Shown here: positions 35,346 through 44,178 of the stretch, in pieces
How the letters are laid out: each line of letters starts with the position of its first letter
How positions within the stretch are numbered: the stretch's first letter is position 1
Assembly (NCBI RefSeq): GCF_030296775.1
Contig: NZ_AP027742.1
Location: forward strand, 2,542,001-2,606,000
Direction: 5' to 3'
Origin: Claveliimonas bilis
Lineage (GTDB): Bacteria; Bacillota; Clostridia; Lachnospirales; Lachnospiraceae
DNA: 64,000 nt
The notes under the pieces: generated by a model
What the model was told of the DNA's origin: nothing
What the model saw: only the letters and a program-made list of their open reading frames with translations
The model's database searches: none
Made by a program: the position numbers and the translations under genes

Positions 35346-37553
35346 TTATCCCATATAATCACTTTGTAGTGCTTCTGCCAAATTGCATTTCAGAATTTTT
35401 TTGCTCCCTATATAATATGCCAGTGTAACAAAGCCAAAAATCGCCGCGATAAAAATTACGATAGGAACAATCGGAGCCACTGACAAAAACTCCATTGGGT
35501 TCAGGTAACTTGCCGTTATCATAAACCAGACAAACAATACAGTGACCGGCAACGTAATCAGAACAGGACGCCCTGCAATAACAAGAGCCTCAATTCGAAA
35601 TATTTTACGCATACCTTCCGGCGTCATACCGATAGACATATACCTCGCAAACTCTCTTTTCCGTTGCCGGATAAAACCCAATGTATTGGAAAAGACATTG
35701 GCAATTCCAATCAGAGCAAGTAATGCACACACTGCCCCAATAATCAGCTTATAGCCATTTAGCATAGCGTCATTGTCTATTTTTTCCTGGACACGGTTTT
35801 CTATCTCAAGCATAAATTCATGCTCCAGGATATTTGTCAGTTCCATTTCTATCTTATTCAATTCAGTTAAGGTTCTATCTTTCGTGTCCAGTACGCGAAT
35901 ATATGCGTCTTGCTCTGCATTCCCAATCACTTCTTTGATCTGTTTCCACGTTGAAACCGAAAGGAACTGAACCAATACATAGTTACCGTATTCTTCTCTT
36001 AAAACCGGCGGCTCCTGTGTATAGCCCAAAACAGAGACTGTGACAGCAGTTGACGCGTCATCACAATTTTGTAAGATGATGGTGTCCTGTTCCTCAGTTA
36101 AAAACGGAACGTATTCTTTGTACCTAAAATTGCTGTTTACGCTGTCCCAGATACGGTTCAGAATCACACTCCCTGTCCCTGACGGAGAAACGCCGATCTG
36201 CTCACAGTATGCAGCAAAGCTGCTGTCATCCATAATGACAATAGGGACCTGGATAGTATAGGTGTCATCGGCAGCACTGACAGAGTTTCCGGCCAACTCC
36301 TCTATCCCTCCCAGACTTTCCACTTTCTTGCTGATGGCCTCCGTGGGAACAGAACTATAAGCCTCCGCCTTTTGATAAATCACGCTGTCTGTACCATCCA
36401 GCGCATGGATTTCATCTTCGTAAGTAAAATCCTCTATCGGAGTGTCTTTTACGGTTGCCATGACATCCCAAGCGTCCTGATATCGTTCAAAATACGTATG
36501 ATTCGTGCTGATTCCTGAAAGAGTAAAGAAGCACAGCATGAGTGTAAAGCCCAGGAAGGAAAGGGTTAAGGACAACGTAGAGGTTCTTAAGGCTTTCTTC
36601 TGCGCCTTCAGCGCATTACCGGCCAATTCGCCTTCTACTCCAAACAGCCGTGCAAGGATACGAGACTTTTTCCTACGTTTTAGCTGCAACTCGTCTATAT
36701 TTTTAATAGCTTCCAGCGGAGTCAGCTTGCTTAGTTTTCTGGCTGGCAGCCATGCGGAAATCAACACTGTCAGAACAGATACCAGGATTGTGATGACAAA
36801 TACAAGAGGATGATAAGTAAATACCGCATCACGCCTGCCCACAATGCCATCTGCAAGGACATTTACAATCTGTATAGTTCCGAAAGTCAAGGCAATCCCG
36901 ATAAAACTTCCGAGCAAAATTGGGATGGCACTAAGAACAGCCACCTCCTGCAAAAGGCAGGTACGAATTTGTCCCGGCGTTGCCCCTATACTGGAAAAAA
37001 TACCAAATTGATGAACACGGGCGTTCATGGATACGGCAAAGGAGTTATGAATAATCAAAACCAAAGATACCGATACAAGCAGAAGCAGAGCCAAATAAAA
37101 GGCCAGCAATAAGGGAGGGCTGGCATCCTGTGGATCATGGATAAAATATGTTGACAACAGCGATTCATGATACGCCACGGAACTGTCAGGGACTCCCAGT
37201 TTCTGTGCAATCAAGGGCATATCCTGATATACTGTCCTCATGTTGTAAAAGCAAATATCAATTACAAGGGTTTGCCCATCCGATAATTCTTCATTGACAG
37301 CAGCGGTTTTCACATTGGCAAAGTGTTCAATGTCGAATACCGCATTTTCTTTATATGTTCCTGTAATACGACCTTGCCAGTTTCCTTCTTCCAGGACAAT
37401 GGATTCTATCTCGTAATTCCAGAAATTGTAGAACAAGCCACACAGCAAAGACAGAAACAAAGCCGAAATAAACGCGGCAACAAGGACGGATAAGCTGGAG
37501 GCACGATTCTTTTTTATAAATCCGATTGAATAGTCTTTCCACATATCCTTCAC
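35346..37553 (-). CDS. FtsX-type ABC transporter permease
   Basis: A 735-residue permease with two FtsX domains: helix 1 (about 20-45), an outside domain (about 50-145), three helices to about 275, a second single helix (about 322-345), an outside domain (about 350-595) and three final helices. It forms an exporter or peptide-sensing transporter with the ATPase that overlaps it by four bases (GTGA). Together with the adjacent kinase and regulator it resembles antimicrobial-peptide response modules, though it has two outside domains, unlike BceB. The start is GTG. Confidence 0.85.
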   Translation of the reverse strand: MKDMWKDYSIGFIKKNRASSLSVLVAAFISALFLSLLCGLFYNFWNYEIESIVLEEGNWQGRITGTYKENAVFDIEHFANVKTAAVNEELSDGQTLVIDICFYNMRTVYQDMPLIAQKLGVPDSSVAYHESLLSTYFIHDPQDASPPLLLAFYLALLLLVSVSLVLIIHNSFAVSMNARVHQFGIFSSIGATPGQIRTCLLQEVAVLSAIPILLGSFIGIALTFGTIQIVNVLADGIVGRRDAVFTYHPLVFVITILVSVLTVLISAWLPARKLSKLTPLEAIKNIDELQLKRRKKSRILARLFGVEGELAGNALKAQKKALRTSTLSLTLSFLGFTLMLCFFTLSGISTNHTYFERYQDAWDVMATVKDTPIEDFTYEDEIHALDGTDSVIYQKAEAYSSVPTEAISKKVESLGGIEELAGNSVSAADDTYTIQVPIVIMDDSSFAAYCEQIGVSPSGTGSVILNRIWDSVNSNFRYKEYVPFLTEEQDTIILQNCDDASTAVTVSVLGYTQEPPVLREEYGNYVLVQFLSVSTWKQIKEVIGNAEQDAYIRVLDTKDRTLTELNKIEMELTNILEHEFMLEIENRVQEKIDNDAMLNGYKLIIGAVCALLALIGIANVFSNTLGFIRQRKREFARYMSIGMTPEGMRKIFRIEALVIAGRPVLITLPVTVLFVWFMITASYLNPMEFLSVAPIVPIVIFIAAIFGFVTLAYYIGSKKILKCNLAEALQSDYMG

Positions 37554-38230
37554 CGACCTTTCTGATCGCTGATGATTTTCCCATCCTCTATGGTTATAAT
37601 GCGATCTGCTTCTAAAGCAACCTTTTCGTCATGGGTAATCAACAGAATAGTCTGGTTCAGGTTGCGGTTTGACAATTTCAATAGATCAATAATTTCTTCT
37701 CCGTTTTTCCGATCAAGGTTCCCTGTTGGCTCATCAGCAAGTAAGAGGGCAGGACGATAGATCAAAGAACGGGCAATGGCCGCGCGCTGTTGCTGCCCGC
37801 CCGATAATTGGTTGGGAAGAAAATCCAGCTTATCTTCAATACCTAGCGAACGGACAATCTGGTCAAAATATTCCTGGTTGGGTTTCCGTTTATCTAACAT
37901 GAGCGGCATAAGGATATTTTTTCGGACGGTAAGCGTTGGAATCAAATTATAAAACTGATAGACCAGCCCCACTTTTCTACGCCTGAAAATCGCTGCCTGT
38001 GTTCGGTTCATCTTGGATATATCTGTTCCTTCTATCACTACTTTTCCCTCTGTGGGCTTATCCACACTGCCTAAAATATGCAGCAAGGTAGATTTTCCTG
38101 AGCCAGACGCACCCACGATTGCCACAAATTCTCCTTTTTGGATGGAAATGTCAATATGATCCAGAGCCACGACCTGATTATTTCCAGCGCCATATACCTT
38201 TCGTAAATTTTCACACTTTAGTATTTCCAC
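37550..38230 (-). CDS. ABC transporter ATP-binding protein
   Basis: A 226-residue MacB/LolD-class ATPase with [32 protein letters not shown] and LLLADEPTGNLD. It powers the permease at 35346. The start is GTG, eight or nine bases after AAGGAG. Located 64 bp after the kinase gene. Confidence 0.92.
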   Translation of the reverse strand: MEILKCENLRKVYGAGNNQVVALDHIDISIQKGEFVAIVGASGSGKSTLLHILGSVDKPTEGKVVIEGTDISKMNRTQAAIFRRRKVGLVYQFYNLIPTLTVRKNILMPLMLDKRKPNQEYFDQIVRSLGIEDKLDFLPNQLSGGQQQRAAIARSLIYRPALLLADEPTGNLDRKNGEEIIDLLKLSNRNLNQTILLITHDEKVALEADRIITIEDGKIISDQKGR

Positions 38231-38294
38231 GTCGCTTTCTCCTTTCTGTACTGCAGTTTATCTTGCGTACAGTATAGCAAAGTAAAGTGACATT

Positions 38295-39482
38295 TCAGTG
38301 ACTGTACAGCCTTATTTCAAAACATGCACCGCCGTTTCGTCGATTATAGGCAATAATCGTCCCGTTCTGTAACTCAAAGATAGAACGGGCAAGCGCCAGA
38401 CCAATTCCGATACCATTTCCTACTGCACGCTTGCCACGATAAAAGCGATCAAAAAGATGTGGTAAGTCCTCCTCATCAAAACCTGTCCCTTCATCCCATA
38501 TCCGAATTTCTGCATAAAGAGGATTACCTGAATACTCACAATAGACAATCCCGCCAGGCTGTGAATGCTCCATACAGTTTTTCATTAAATTGATGAAGGC
38601 TTCCATTGTCCATTCCAGATCACCGAAAAATTCAATACAGCCGTTTTCTAGTATCTCGATAAAAATATGACTATCTTGCAATATATCATTCAGATTTTCC
38701 GCTGCCAGATTAAGTGCTGTATAAAGATCAACTTTTTCGTGCTTTAACAGTAGCGTTCCTGCGTCAATCTTAGAAAGCATAAGCACGGATTCTTCCAGAC
38801 GGTTCAGCCTATCCAACTGCCTTTCAATCCGATCGGCATATTCATTGGCTGCTTCCTTCTTCATAAGCTGTAAAGACAAGAATGCTGCGGTAATCGGTGT
38901 TTTTAGCTGGTGTGCGATATTTGCCAGGTTTTCGGCGAAGTTTTTCCTTGCAGAAACGGCTGCTTCTCTGGTCTGATAGAGCGTTGTAACGGTTTTGTAT
39001 ATCTCGTCCTGTAATCTGGAAAAATCGTCTTCCTGTGTCTGTATCAGGGTTTCCCCAGCCCCTATGTTGACCCGCTCCAAATACTCCGTCAAATCAACAA
39101 TACGTTTTTGACTACGCCTGTGAAACAACCATGCTGCTAAGACAAATGCTCCAGAAACCATAAAAAATAACATGACAGGAAGAATAAAAGTATACGTTGG
39201 AATCCCTTTGCAAAACTCCTCTGCACGATAACCATATTTCCCCAAATAATTATTTTTTACTATCTCTTGTTCGCTCATTGAGTAATACCCTTTCAAACCA
39301 GACAACAACTGTGGCTCGGCTTCGGGGGAAGTTTCCAGAATGATTTCGCTGAATGCGGAAATATGTTGATAGGCTATCTGTCGATAGGTATGATAAAACA
39401 ACGCGGTTGTGAAAATTATCCCCATCAAGAGAACCGCGACTGGAAAAAGCAGTAGGATTCCCTGTTTTCTTCTTTCATTCAT
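38295..39482 (-). CDS. Sensor histidine kinase
   Basis: A 395-residue kinase with two helices (about 10-32 and 95-118) around an outside loop of about 60 residues, a HAMP-like linker, the H-box IAHQLKTPITAAFLS, the N-box LMKNCMEHS, DEGTGF and GIGIGLALARS. The catalytic parts are complete. The loop is larger than in BceS-type intramembrane kinases. Its ATG overlaps the stop of the regulator gene (ATGA). It likely reads an envelope stress and controls the transporter next to it. Confidence 0.9.
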   Translation of the reverse strand: MNERRKQGILLLFPVAVLLMGIIFTTALFYHTYRQIAYQHISAFSEIILETSPEAEPQLLSGLKGYYSMSEQEIVKNNYLGKYGYRAEEFCKGIPTYTFILPVMLFFMVSGAFVLAAWLFHRRSQKRIVDLTEYLERVNIGAGETLIQTQEDDFSRLQDEIYKTVTTLYQTREAAVSARKNFAENLANIAHQLKTPITAAFLSLQLMKKEAANEYADRIERQLDRLNRLEESVLMLSKIDAGTLLLKHEKVDLYTALNLAAENLNDILQDSHIFIEILENGCIEFFGDLEWTMEAFINLMKNCMEHSQPGGIVYCEYSGNPLYAEIRIWDEGTGFDEEDLPHLFDRFYRGKRAVGNGIGIGLALARSIFELQNGTIIAYNRRNGGACFEIRLYSH

Positions 39483-40150
39483 TTCGTATCCTCCATGCGG
39501 TAGCCAAAGCTACGGATTGTTTTTAAACAGAGCGGATGATGCAGCTTTTCTCTTAACCGTTTCATGCTAACCGTCAGCGTATTGTCATTGACATAGTTCC
39601 CGCTGTTATCCCAGATCTGTTCCAAAAGTTGTCTCCTAGTGACAGTTTTTCCCTTGTTTTCCAAAAGCAGCTGAAGAAGCTGATATTCCAACTGGCTAAC
39701 AATAACTTCTTGCTGCTGATAATAGACGGCAGCTTTTTCTTTATCCAACATCAGGTCATCGCAAAACAATTTCATTGCTTCTGCACCCTTTGCTCTGCGA
39801 AGCAGTGCCAGAATACGCGAATGAAGAACGGCAAGATCGAAAGGCTTTACCACATAATCGTCTGCACCATTCTGAAAACCGCTGACAATATCGCCGGAGT
39901 CGCCGCGAACCGTCAGATAGATAACGGGTAAATCATCCCATCTATCCCGAATCCAACGGCACAATTCGTTTCCGTGACCATCCGGCATATTCCAATCCAG
40001 CAAAATAACAGCAGGCAAATGGCTGATCAGTGCTTTTTTTATATCGGTAATAGCGCCAAAGATGGTTACCTTGCAGTTTTTCTGTTCCAGATATTCTTTT
40101 ACGGATTTAGCAATGATTTCATCATCTTCCGCGTAATAAACCTCAATCAC
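39479..40150 (-). CDS. OmpR/PhoB-family response regulator
   Basis: A 223-residue regulator: receiver with YYAEDDE, phospho-acceptor in ILLDWNMPDGHG and lysine in VKPFD; winged helix ending in RSFGYRMED. The GTG start at 40150 follows GGGAGAAG. It overlaps its kinase by four bases, heads the module, and is preceded by a 10-codon mini-ORF (40221-40253). Confidence 0.9.
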   Translation of the reverse strand: MIEVYYAEDDEIIAKSVKEYLEQKNCKVTIFGAITDIKKALISHLPAVILLDWNMPDGHGNELCRWIRDRWDDLPVIYLTVRGDSGDIVSGFQNGADDYVVKPFDLAVLHSRILALLRRAKGAEAMKLFCDDLMLDKEKAAVYYQQQEVIVSQLEYQLLQLLLENKGKTVTRRQLLEQIWDNSGNYVNDNTLTVSMKRLREKLHHPLCLKTIRSFGYRMEDTK

Positions 40151-40220
40151 AATGATTCTTCTCCCTTCTGACGATCAGATTTTCGTCTGCCATCTAATGG
40201 TTTTTTCGCACTTTGGGGAA

Positions 40221-40253
40221 TCAGTCAAATTCTTTCCGTGTTATATAGCCCAT
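40221..40253 (-). CDS. Possible leader peptide upstream of the response regulator
   Basis: A 10-codon ORF, reading MGYITRKEFD, has an excellent ribosome binding site (TTGGAGG, 40261-40267) seven bases upstream. It lies 70 bases before the regulator gene. It could be an attenuating leader or the start of a truncated gene. The bases between contain a small GACGA/TCGTC hairpin. Confidence 0.35.
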   Translation of the reverse strand: MGYITRKEFD

Positions 40254-40310
40254 GATTATACCTCCAACTTTTACATTCATTATATTTTGAGCGAACGAAA
40301 GACGCAACAA

Positions 40311-40360
40311 AGAAAGCTGCAGCATCTATGATTTCTTAATCATTGATACTGCAGCTTTCT
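40311..40360 (-). terminator. Terminator of the hydrogenase operon
   Basis: AGAAAGCTGCAG (40311-40322) and CTGCAGCTTTCT (40349-40360) form a perfect 12-bp stem just after the hydA stop, with a longish inner loop. It is followed on the minus strand by a short T-rich tract. Confidence 0.6.
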
Positions 40361-40371
40361 TCTATTTTCCT

Positions 40372-42093
40372 TTAATGCTCGGTATGCAAAAGCATATGCG
40401 CCTTATGCGACATCGGTTTTTCCATATATTCATCATACAATTTCTGAATATCCGGATTTTCATGTGAGAAACGTAAATCTGCATTCTTATCAAGTGCATA
40501 CAGCGTCTTTCCTCTTTCAAATGCCAGCTCTTCACCATCATGGATCGGCTGTCCGCCGCCGCCGACACATCCTCCCGGACATGCCATAACTTCTACAAAG
40601 TCATACTTGACTTCTCCCTTTTCCATCTTATCCAGAAGGTTTCTCGTATTTCCAAGCCCGCTGACAACTGCAGTGCGAACTTTTATTCCGTTGATATTAA
40701 GCTCTGCTTCCATCACACCGTCATTTGCGTTAAACCCGGAGCTTCTCACTGCCTTAAATGCATCCGCCTCCGGATTTTCTCCGGTAATAATAGCGTAAGC
40801 GGTACGAAGAGCAGCCTCCATAACTCCACCGGTTGCACCGAAGATAACGCCGGCGCCAGTTCCGTCGTGCATTGGTGAATCGCTCTCAATGTCCTGAAGG
40901 GTATCCGGACTGATATGAGCAGAGCGCATCATCTTCACAAGCTCTCTTGTAGTAATAACAGTATCTACACCATGTCCTGCATATTCATTATAGAAAAGTT
41001 CTTTCTCCCGTTCTGCCTTTTTTGCCACACATGGCATAACGGAAACGGTATAAATCTCCTCCGGAGATTTTCCAATTTTTTCTGCAAAATAAGTCTTCAT
41101 AACTGCCCCGAACATTTCCTGTGGAGATTTTGCCGTGGACAGATATTTTACAAGATGCGGATACTGGGATTTTGCAAATCTCACCCATCCCGGACAGCAG
41201 GATGTAAACATCGGGCGGTCTTTGAGTTCTCCGGACGTAAATCTTTGCACAAACTCGTTGGCTTCCTCCATAATGGTCAGATCAGCGGAAAACACAGTAT
41301 CAAATACATAATCTACTCCCATTCTCTTCAAGGAGTCCATAATCTTTCCAATAGTTGCCTCTTCCGGTTTCAGACCGATCTGCTCGCCCCAGGATGTTCT
41401 GACAGCCGGAGCCACCTGAACCACAACGGTTTTCTTCTCATCGGCAATGGCATCCCATACTTTCTCTGTATCATCTCTTTCACGAAGCGCGCCCACCGGA
41501 CAGTGCGTAATACATTGTCCGCACAAAGAACAGGGGGCATCCTCGATCTTTCCATGTCCGGCTACATTTACAGTTGTTCTGGAACCTGTCCCTTCTACAT
41601 CCCACACGGAAAGTTTCTGTACTTTGTCACAGACCTGAATACATCTCATACATTTAATACATTTTGCAGAGTCTCTGATCAGCGGGAAATCCTGATTCCA
41701 CGGCTGACGCTCAATCTCCTTTTCAAATGGAATATCCAAAATATTCAGATCATTTGCGATTTTCTGCAGGCTGCAGTTTCCGCTTCTTGCACAGGTCACA
41801 CACTGACAGTCATGCTGCGACAGGATCAGTTCCACATTCGTTCTCCTGTCTTTACGCACTTTGGGACTGTTTGTGTGGATCACCATCCCTTCCTCTGCCA
41901 CATTATTGCAGGAGGTGATCAGACGATTTTTCCCTTCCAGTTCCACCACACAAACACGACAGGCTGCAATCTCATTAATCCCTTTCAGGTAGCACAGCTT
42001 TGGGATTGGTATCCCATTTTGCCTTGCAGCTTCCATAATCGTTGTATTTTCTTTTACGGAAATCTGTTTTCCATCTATTGTCAGGTTTACCAT
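40372..42093 (-). CDS. hydA: [FeFe]-hydrogenase catalytic subunit
   Basis: A 573-residue cytoplasmic [FeFe]-hydrogenase that makes or takes up H2. The N-terminus has a [2Fe-2S] domain (CYLKGINEIAACRVC), a His-Cys3 cluster (HDCQCVTCARSGNC) and two [4Fe-4S] clusters (CIKCMRCIQVC and CSLCGQCITHCPVGA). The H-cluster motifs are TSCCPGW, MPCVAKK and ACPGGCVGGGG. The C-terminal 60 residues form the small-subunit domain. This M3 layout matches NAD(P)-linked hydrogenases. It overlaps the flavoprotein gene by seven bases, so the two make a functional pair. Confidence 0.95.
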   Translation of the reverse strand: MVNLTIDGKQISVKENTTIMEAARQNGIPIPKLCYLKGINEIAACRVCVVELEGKNRLITSCNNVAEEGMVIHTNSPKVRKDRRTNVELILSQHDCQCVTCARSGNCSLQKIANDLNILDIPFEKEIERQPWNQDFPLIRDSAKCIKCMRCIQVCDKVQKLSVWDVEGTGSRTTVNVAGHGKIEDAPCSLCGQCITHCPVGALRERDDTEKVWDAIADEKKTVVVQVAPAVRTSWGEQIGLKPEEATIGKIMDSLKRMGVDYVFDTVFSADLTIMEEANEFVQRFTSGELKDRPMFTSCCPGWVRFAKSQYPHLVKYLSTAKSPQEMFGAVMKTYFAEKIGKSPEEIYTVSVMPCVAKKAEREKELFYNEYAGHGVDTVITTRELVKMMRSAHISPDTLQDIESDSPMHDGTGAGVIFGATGGVMEAALRTAYAIITGENPEADAFKAVRSSGFNANDGVMEAELNINGIKVRTAVVSGLGNTRNLLDKMEKGEVKYDFVEVMACPGGCVGGGGQPIHDGEELAFERGKTLYALDKNADLRFSHENPDIQKLYDEYMEKPMSHKAHMLLHTEH

Positions 42094-43919
42094 AATCTCT
42101 CACGCCCTCCTTTGAATATTCCATAGCCGAAGTGGTCGCAGCGCAGACAGCGTCCCGCTTCCTGCTTTGCTTCCTTTTCTGTCATGCAGTTTTCCACTCC
42201 CTCGAAATCGCATACACGTTCGCATGCTTCCCTCTCTGTCAGGTTTACCCTTCCGCAAGGAGAACGGTCGGAAAGATTGGCCTCCGGGATCTCCACATCA
42301 CAGGAAATCTCATGGTGATAGCCAAGGTATTCATCAATATTTGCCGCAACAACTTTTGCTGCCGCAATAGCAGTGATTACAGAAGCCGGGCCACTGGCAC
42401 AGTCGCCTCCTGCAAATACACCAGGCATATTTTCAAAGGTTCCGGTACTCTTCGTACGGATCTTCCCTCTCTCTACCGGGATTCCCGCCTCCTCAAAATG
42501 CCGCGTTTCAATATTCTGCCCGATGGCTACGATCAGCACATCGCAAGGGATGTATACATCCGGCTCTCCGGTAGGACGGATACTGGCTCTTCCATCTTTG
42601 ATGGCGCTTACCATCTGCGGCGTTACATAGATACCTTTTACATGATGGTTTTCATCTACATCGATTGCTGCCGGAGCTTTCAGAGTCTGCAATTCAATTC
42701 CCTCTGCCACTGCTCCTTCAATTTCCTGTGGCAGTGCTGTCATGTCTGCCACACGGCGGCGGTAAACAATGCTGACCTTCTTTGCACCAAGGCGTTTTGC
42801 AGTACGCACTGCATCCATAGATACATTTCCGCCTCCAATAACAGCAACTTCCTTGCCGGTCAGATCCATGATCATATTTTTGCCCACGTTTCTAAGGAAC
42901 TGTACTGCAGAGAGAACTCCGTCAGCATCTTCTCCTTCCAGCCCCAGTTTTTTATCCGTACTTGCTCCGATCGTAATCAGCACAGCGTCATACTCTTTAC
43001 GAAGCTGCTGGATTGTAATATCCTGTCCGATCTTCAGGCCGTATTTTACCTGTACGCCAGTCTTCAAAATGCAGTTGATATCATCTTCCAGTCTTTCTTT
43101 CGGCAGACGGTAATTAGGGATTCCATATCGCAGCATACCTCCAAGTTTTGGAAGCATCTCATATACAACTGCCTGATGTCCCATCAGCTGCAGGTAATAA
43201 GCGGCACTCAATCCTCCAGGTCCTCCTCCAAGAACCGCTATCTTTTTACCGGTAGACGGCGCACATTCCGGCGGATCCACCTCTCCTGCAAAGTCTGCTG
43301 CCACTCGCTTCAGTCCCCTGATATTAATGGAATCATCCACCATATTTCTCCGGCATCTCGCCTCACATGGATGTTCACAGATAAATCCGCATGTAGTAGG
43401 GAACGGATTATCCTTCCGGATCAGCCGTACGGCATCTGCATATCGTCCCTCTCCTACCAGCGCTATGTAACCCGGAACGTCCACGTGAGCCGGACATAAG
43501 GCCACACAGGGAACCGGCTGATTGTAGGTGCAGGTACAGCGTCCGTTCTGGATATGTTCAATATAGTCATCCCGGTATCCGATCAGTCCTTTATAAACCA
43601 TATTGGCTGCCTCATAGCCAATGGCACAGTCTGCTGATTCCATAATGGAGAGTGCTGTCTCTTCCATATAGTCCAGCGTTTTCATTGTTGCTTTTCCGTC
43701 CAGCACATCTTTGATAAAACGATTAAGCTGGCCAAGTCCGATTCTGCACGGCACACATTTTCCGCACGTCTGTGCATGGCACAGTTCCAGAAAGGCTCTT
43801 GCCATATCTACCGGACATAAGCCCGGAGGACTGGATTCAATTCTTCTTTCCAGATCCTTGTAGAGACCTTCCATGACGATCCGCGCTCTGTTTGGAGATA
43901 CAATCTCTAATCTGCTCAT
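42087..43919 (-). CDS. Hydrogenase flavoprotein subunit: NuoF iron-sulfur domain fused to GltD-type NADPH oxidoreductase
   Basis: A 610-residue protein. The N-terminal 125 residues match only the end of NuoF, the [4Fe-4S] domain with CGKCVPCRIGLGQL and a fourth cysteine in SADCAIG. A GltD-like part follows: cysteine motifs around CTCTYNQPVPCVALCP and CGFICEHPCEARC, an FAD site VLGGGPGGLSAAYY and an NADPH site VIGGGNVSMDAVR with VYRRR. The NADH/FMN domain of NuoF is missing. It probably carries electrons between NADPH and HydA. The start at 43919 follows AAGGAAAAGAA; a longer frame to 44117 only translates the hairpin-rich leader. Confidence 0.88.
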   Translation of the reverse strand: MSRLEIVSPNRARIVMEGLYKDLERRIESSPPGLCPVDMARAFLELCHAQTCGKCVPCRIGLGQLNRFIKDVLDGKATMKTLDYMEETALSIMESADCAIGYEAANMVYKGLIGYRDDYIEHIQNGRCTCTYNQPVPCVALCPAHVDVPGYIALVGEGRYADAVRLIRKDNPFPTTCGFICEHPCEARCRRNMVDDSINIRGLKRVAADFAGEVDPPECAPSTGKKIAVLGGGPGGLSAAYYLQLMGHQAVVYEMLPKLGGMLRYGIPNYRLPKERLEDDINCILKTGVQVKYGLKIGQDITIQQLRKEYDAVLITIGASTDKKLGLEGEDADGVLSAVQFLRNVGKNMIMDLTGKEVAVIGGGNVSMDAVRTAKRLGAKKVSIVYRRRVADMTALPQEIEGAVAEGIELQTLKAPAAIDVDENHHVKGIYVTPQMVSAIKDGRASIRPTGEPDVYIPCDVLIVAIGQNIETRHFEEAGIPVERGKIRTKSTGTFENMPGVFAGGDCASGPASVITAIAAAKVVAANIDEYLGYHHEISCDVEIPEANLSDRSPCGRVNLTEREACERVCDFEGVENCMTEKEAKQEAGRCLRCDHFGYGIFKGGRERLW

Positions 43920-43954
43920 TTCTTTTCCTTCTTTCCTCTCAATGTTATTAGTAC

Positions 43955-44092
43955 CCTGGGGAAGCCCTCCAGCAGCTTCCTGCCACGCCTTGCAAGCTCG
44001 AACCCTTCGGGTTCTCCCTCGCGGGCTTCGCCCTATAGAAATACAAGATGTCCAAATTGCATGCAAGCATGCATTTGTACCTCTTGTATTTC
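43955..44092. repeat. Hairpin-rich palindromic element in the hydrogenase leader
   Basis: Three hairpins are packed in about 140 bases: GAACCC-ttc-GGGTTC (44000-44014), GGGC-ttc-GCCC (44023-44033) and a long imperfect stem of about 26 bp (44038-44064 and 44067-44092) with TTGCATGC/GCATGCA at its tip. The content is more GC-rich than the flanks. It looks like an extragenic palindromic repeat; no second copy is seen in this window. It lies 36-170 bases upstream of the flavoprotein start, so it would be transcribed with the operon if the promoter is at the far side. The rest of 43920-44178 has no gene. Confidence 0.55.
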
Positions 44093-44178
44093 TGCACGGC
44101 TCATTGCCTATGCGCATATTATACCATTCAACTTTCCGGATGTAACCAGCTTTGCCGTAAGTAGATAATTTAACAATA

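Noticed and set aside
35346-40150. A classical BceRS-BceAB bacitracin module
   Set aside because: The kinase has a 60-residue outside loop and the permease has two outer domains, unlike BceS and BceB.
40915-42126. A 403-codon open frame antisense to hydA
   Set aside because: It lies wholly opposite a gene with clear hydrogenase motifs, has no recognisable domain, and is a by-product of codon use on the other strand.
42132-43499. A 455-codon open frame antisense to the hydrogenase flavoprotein
   Set aside because: Same reason: the minus-strand frame has full cofactor motifs while this one has none and no ribosome binding site.
43920-44117. N-terminal extension of the hydrogenase flavoprotein
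   Set aside because: The 66 extra residues translate the hairpin element and have an Arg/Cys-rich, unnatural composition; the ATG at 43919 has its own ribosome binding site.
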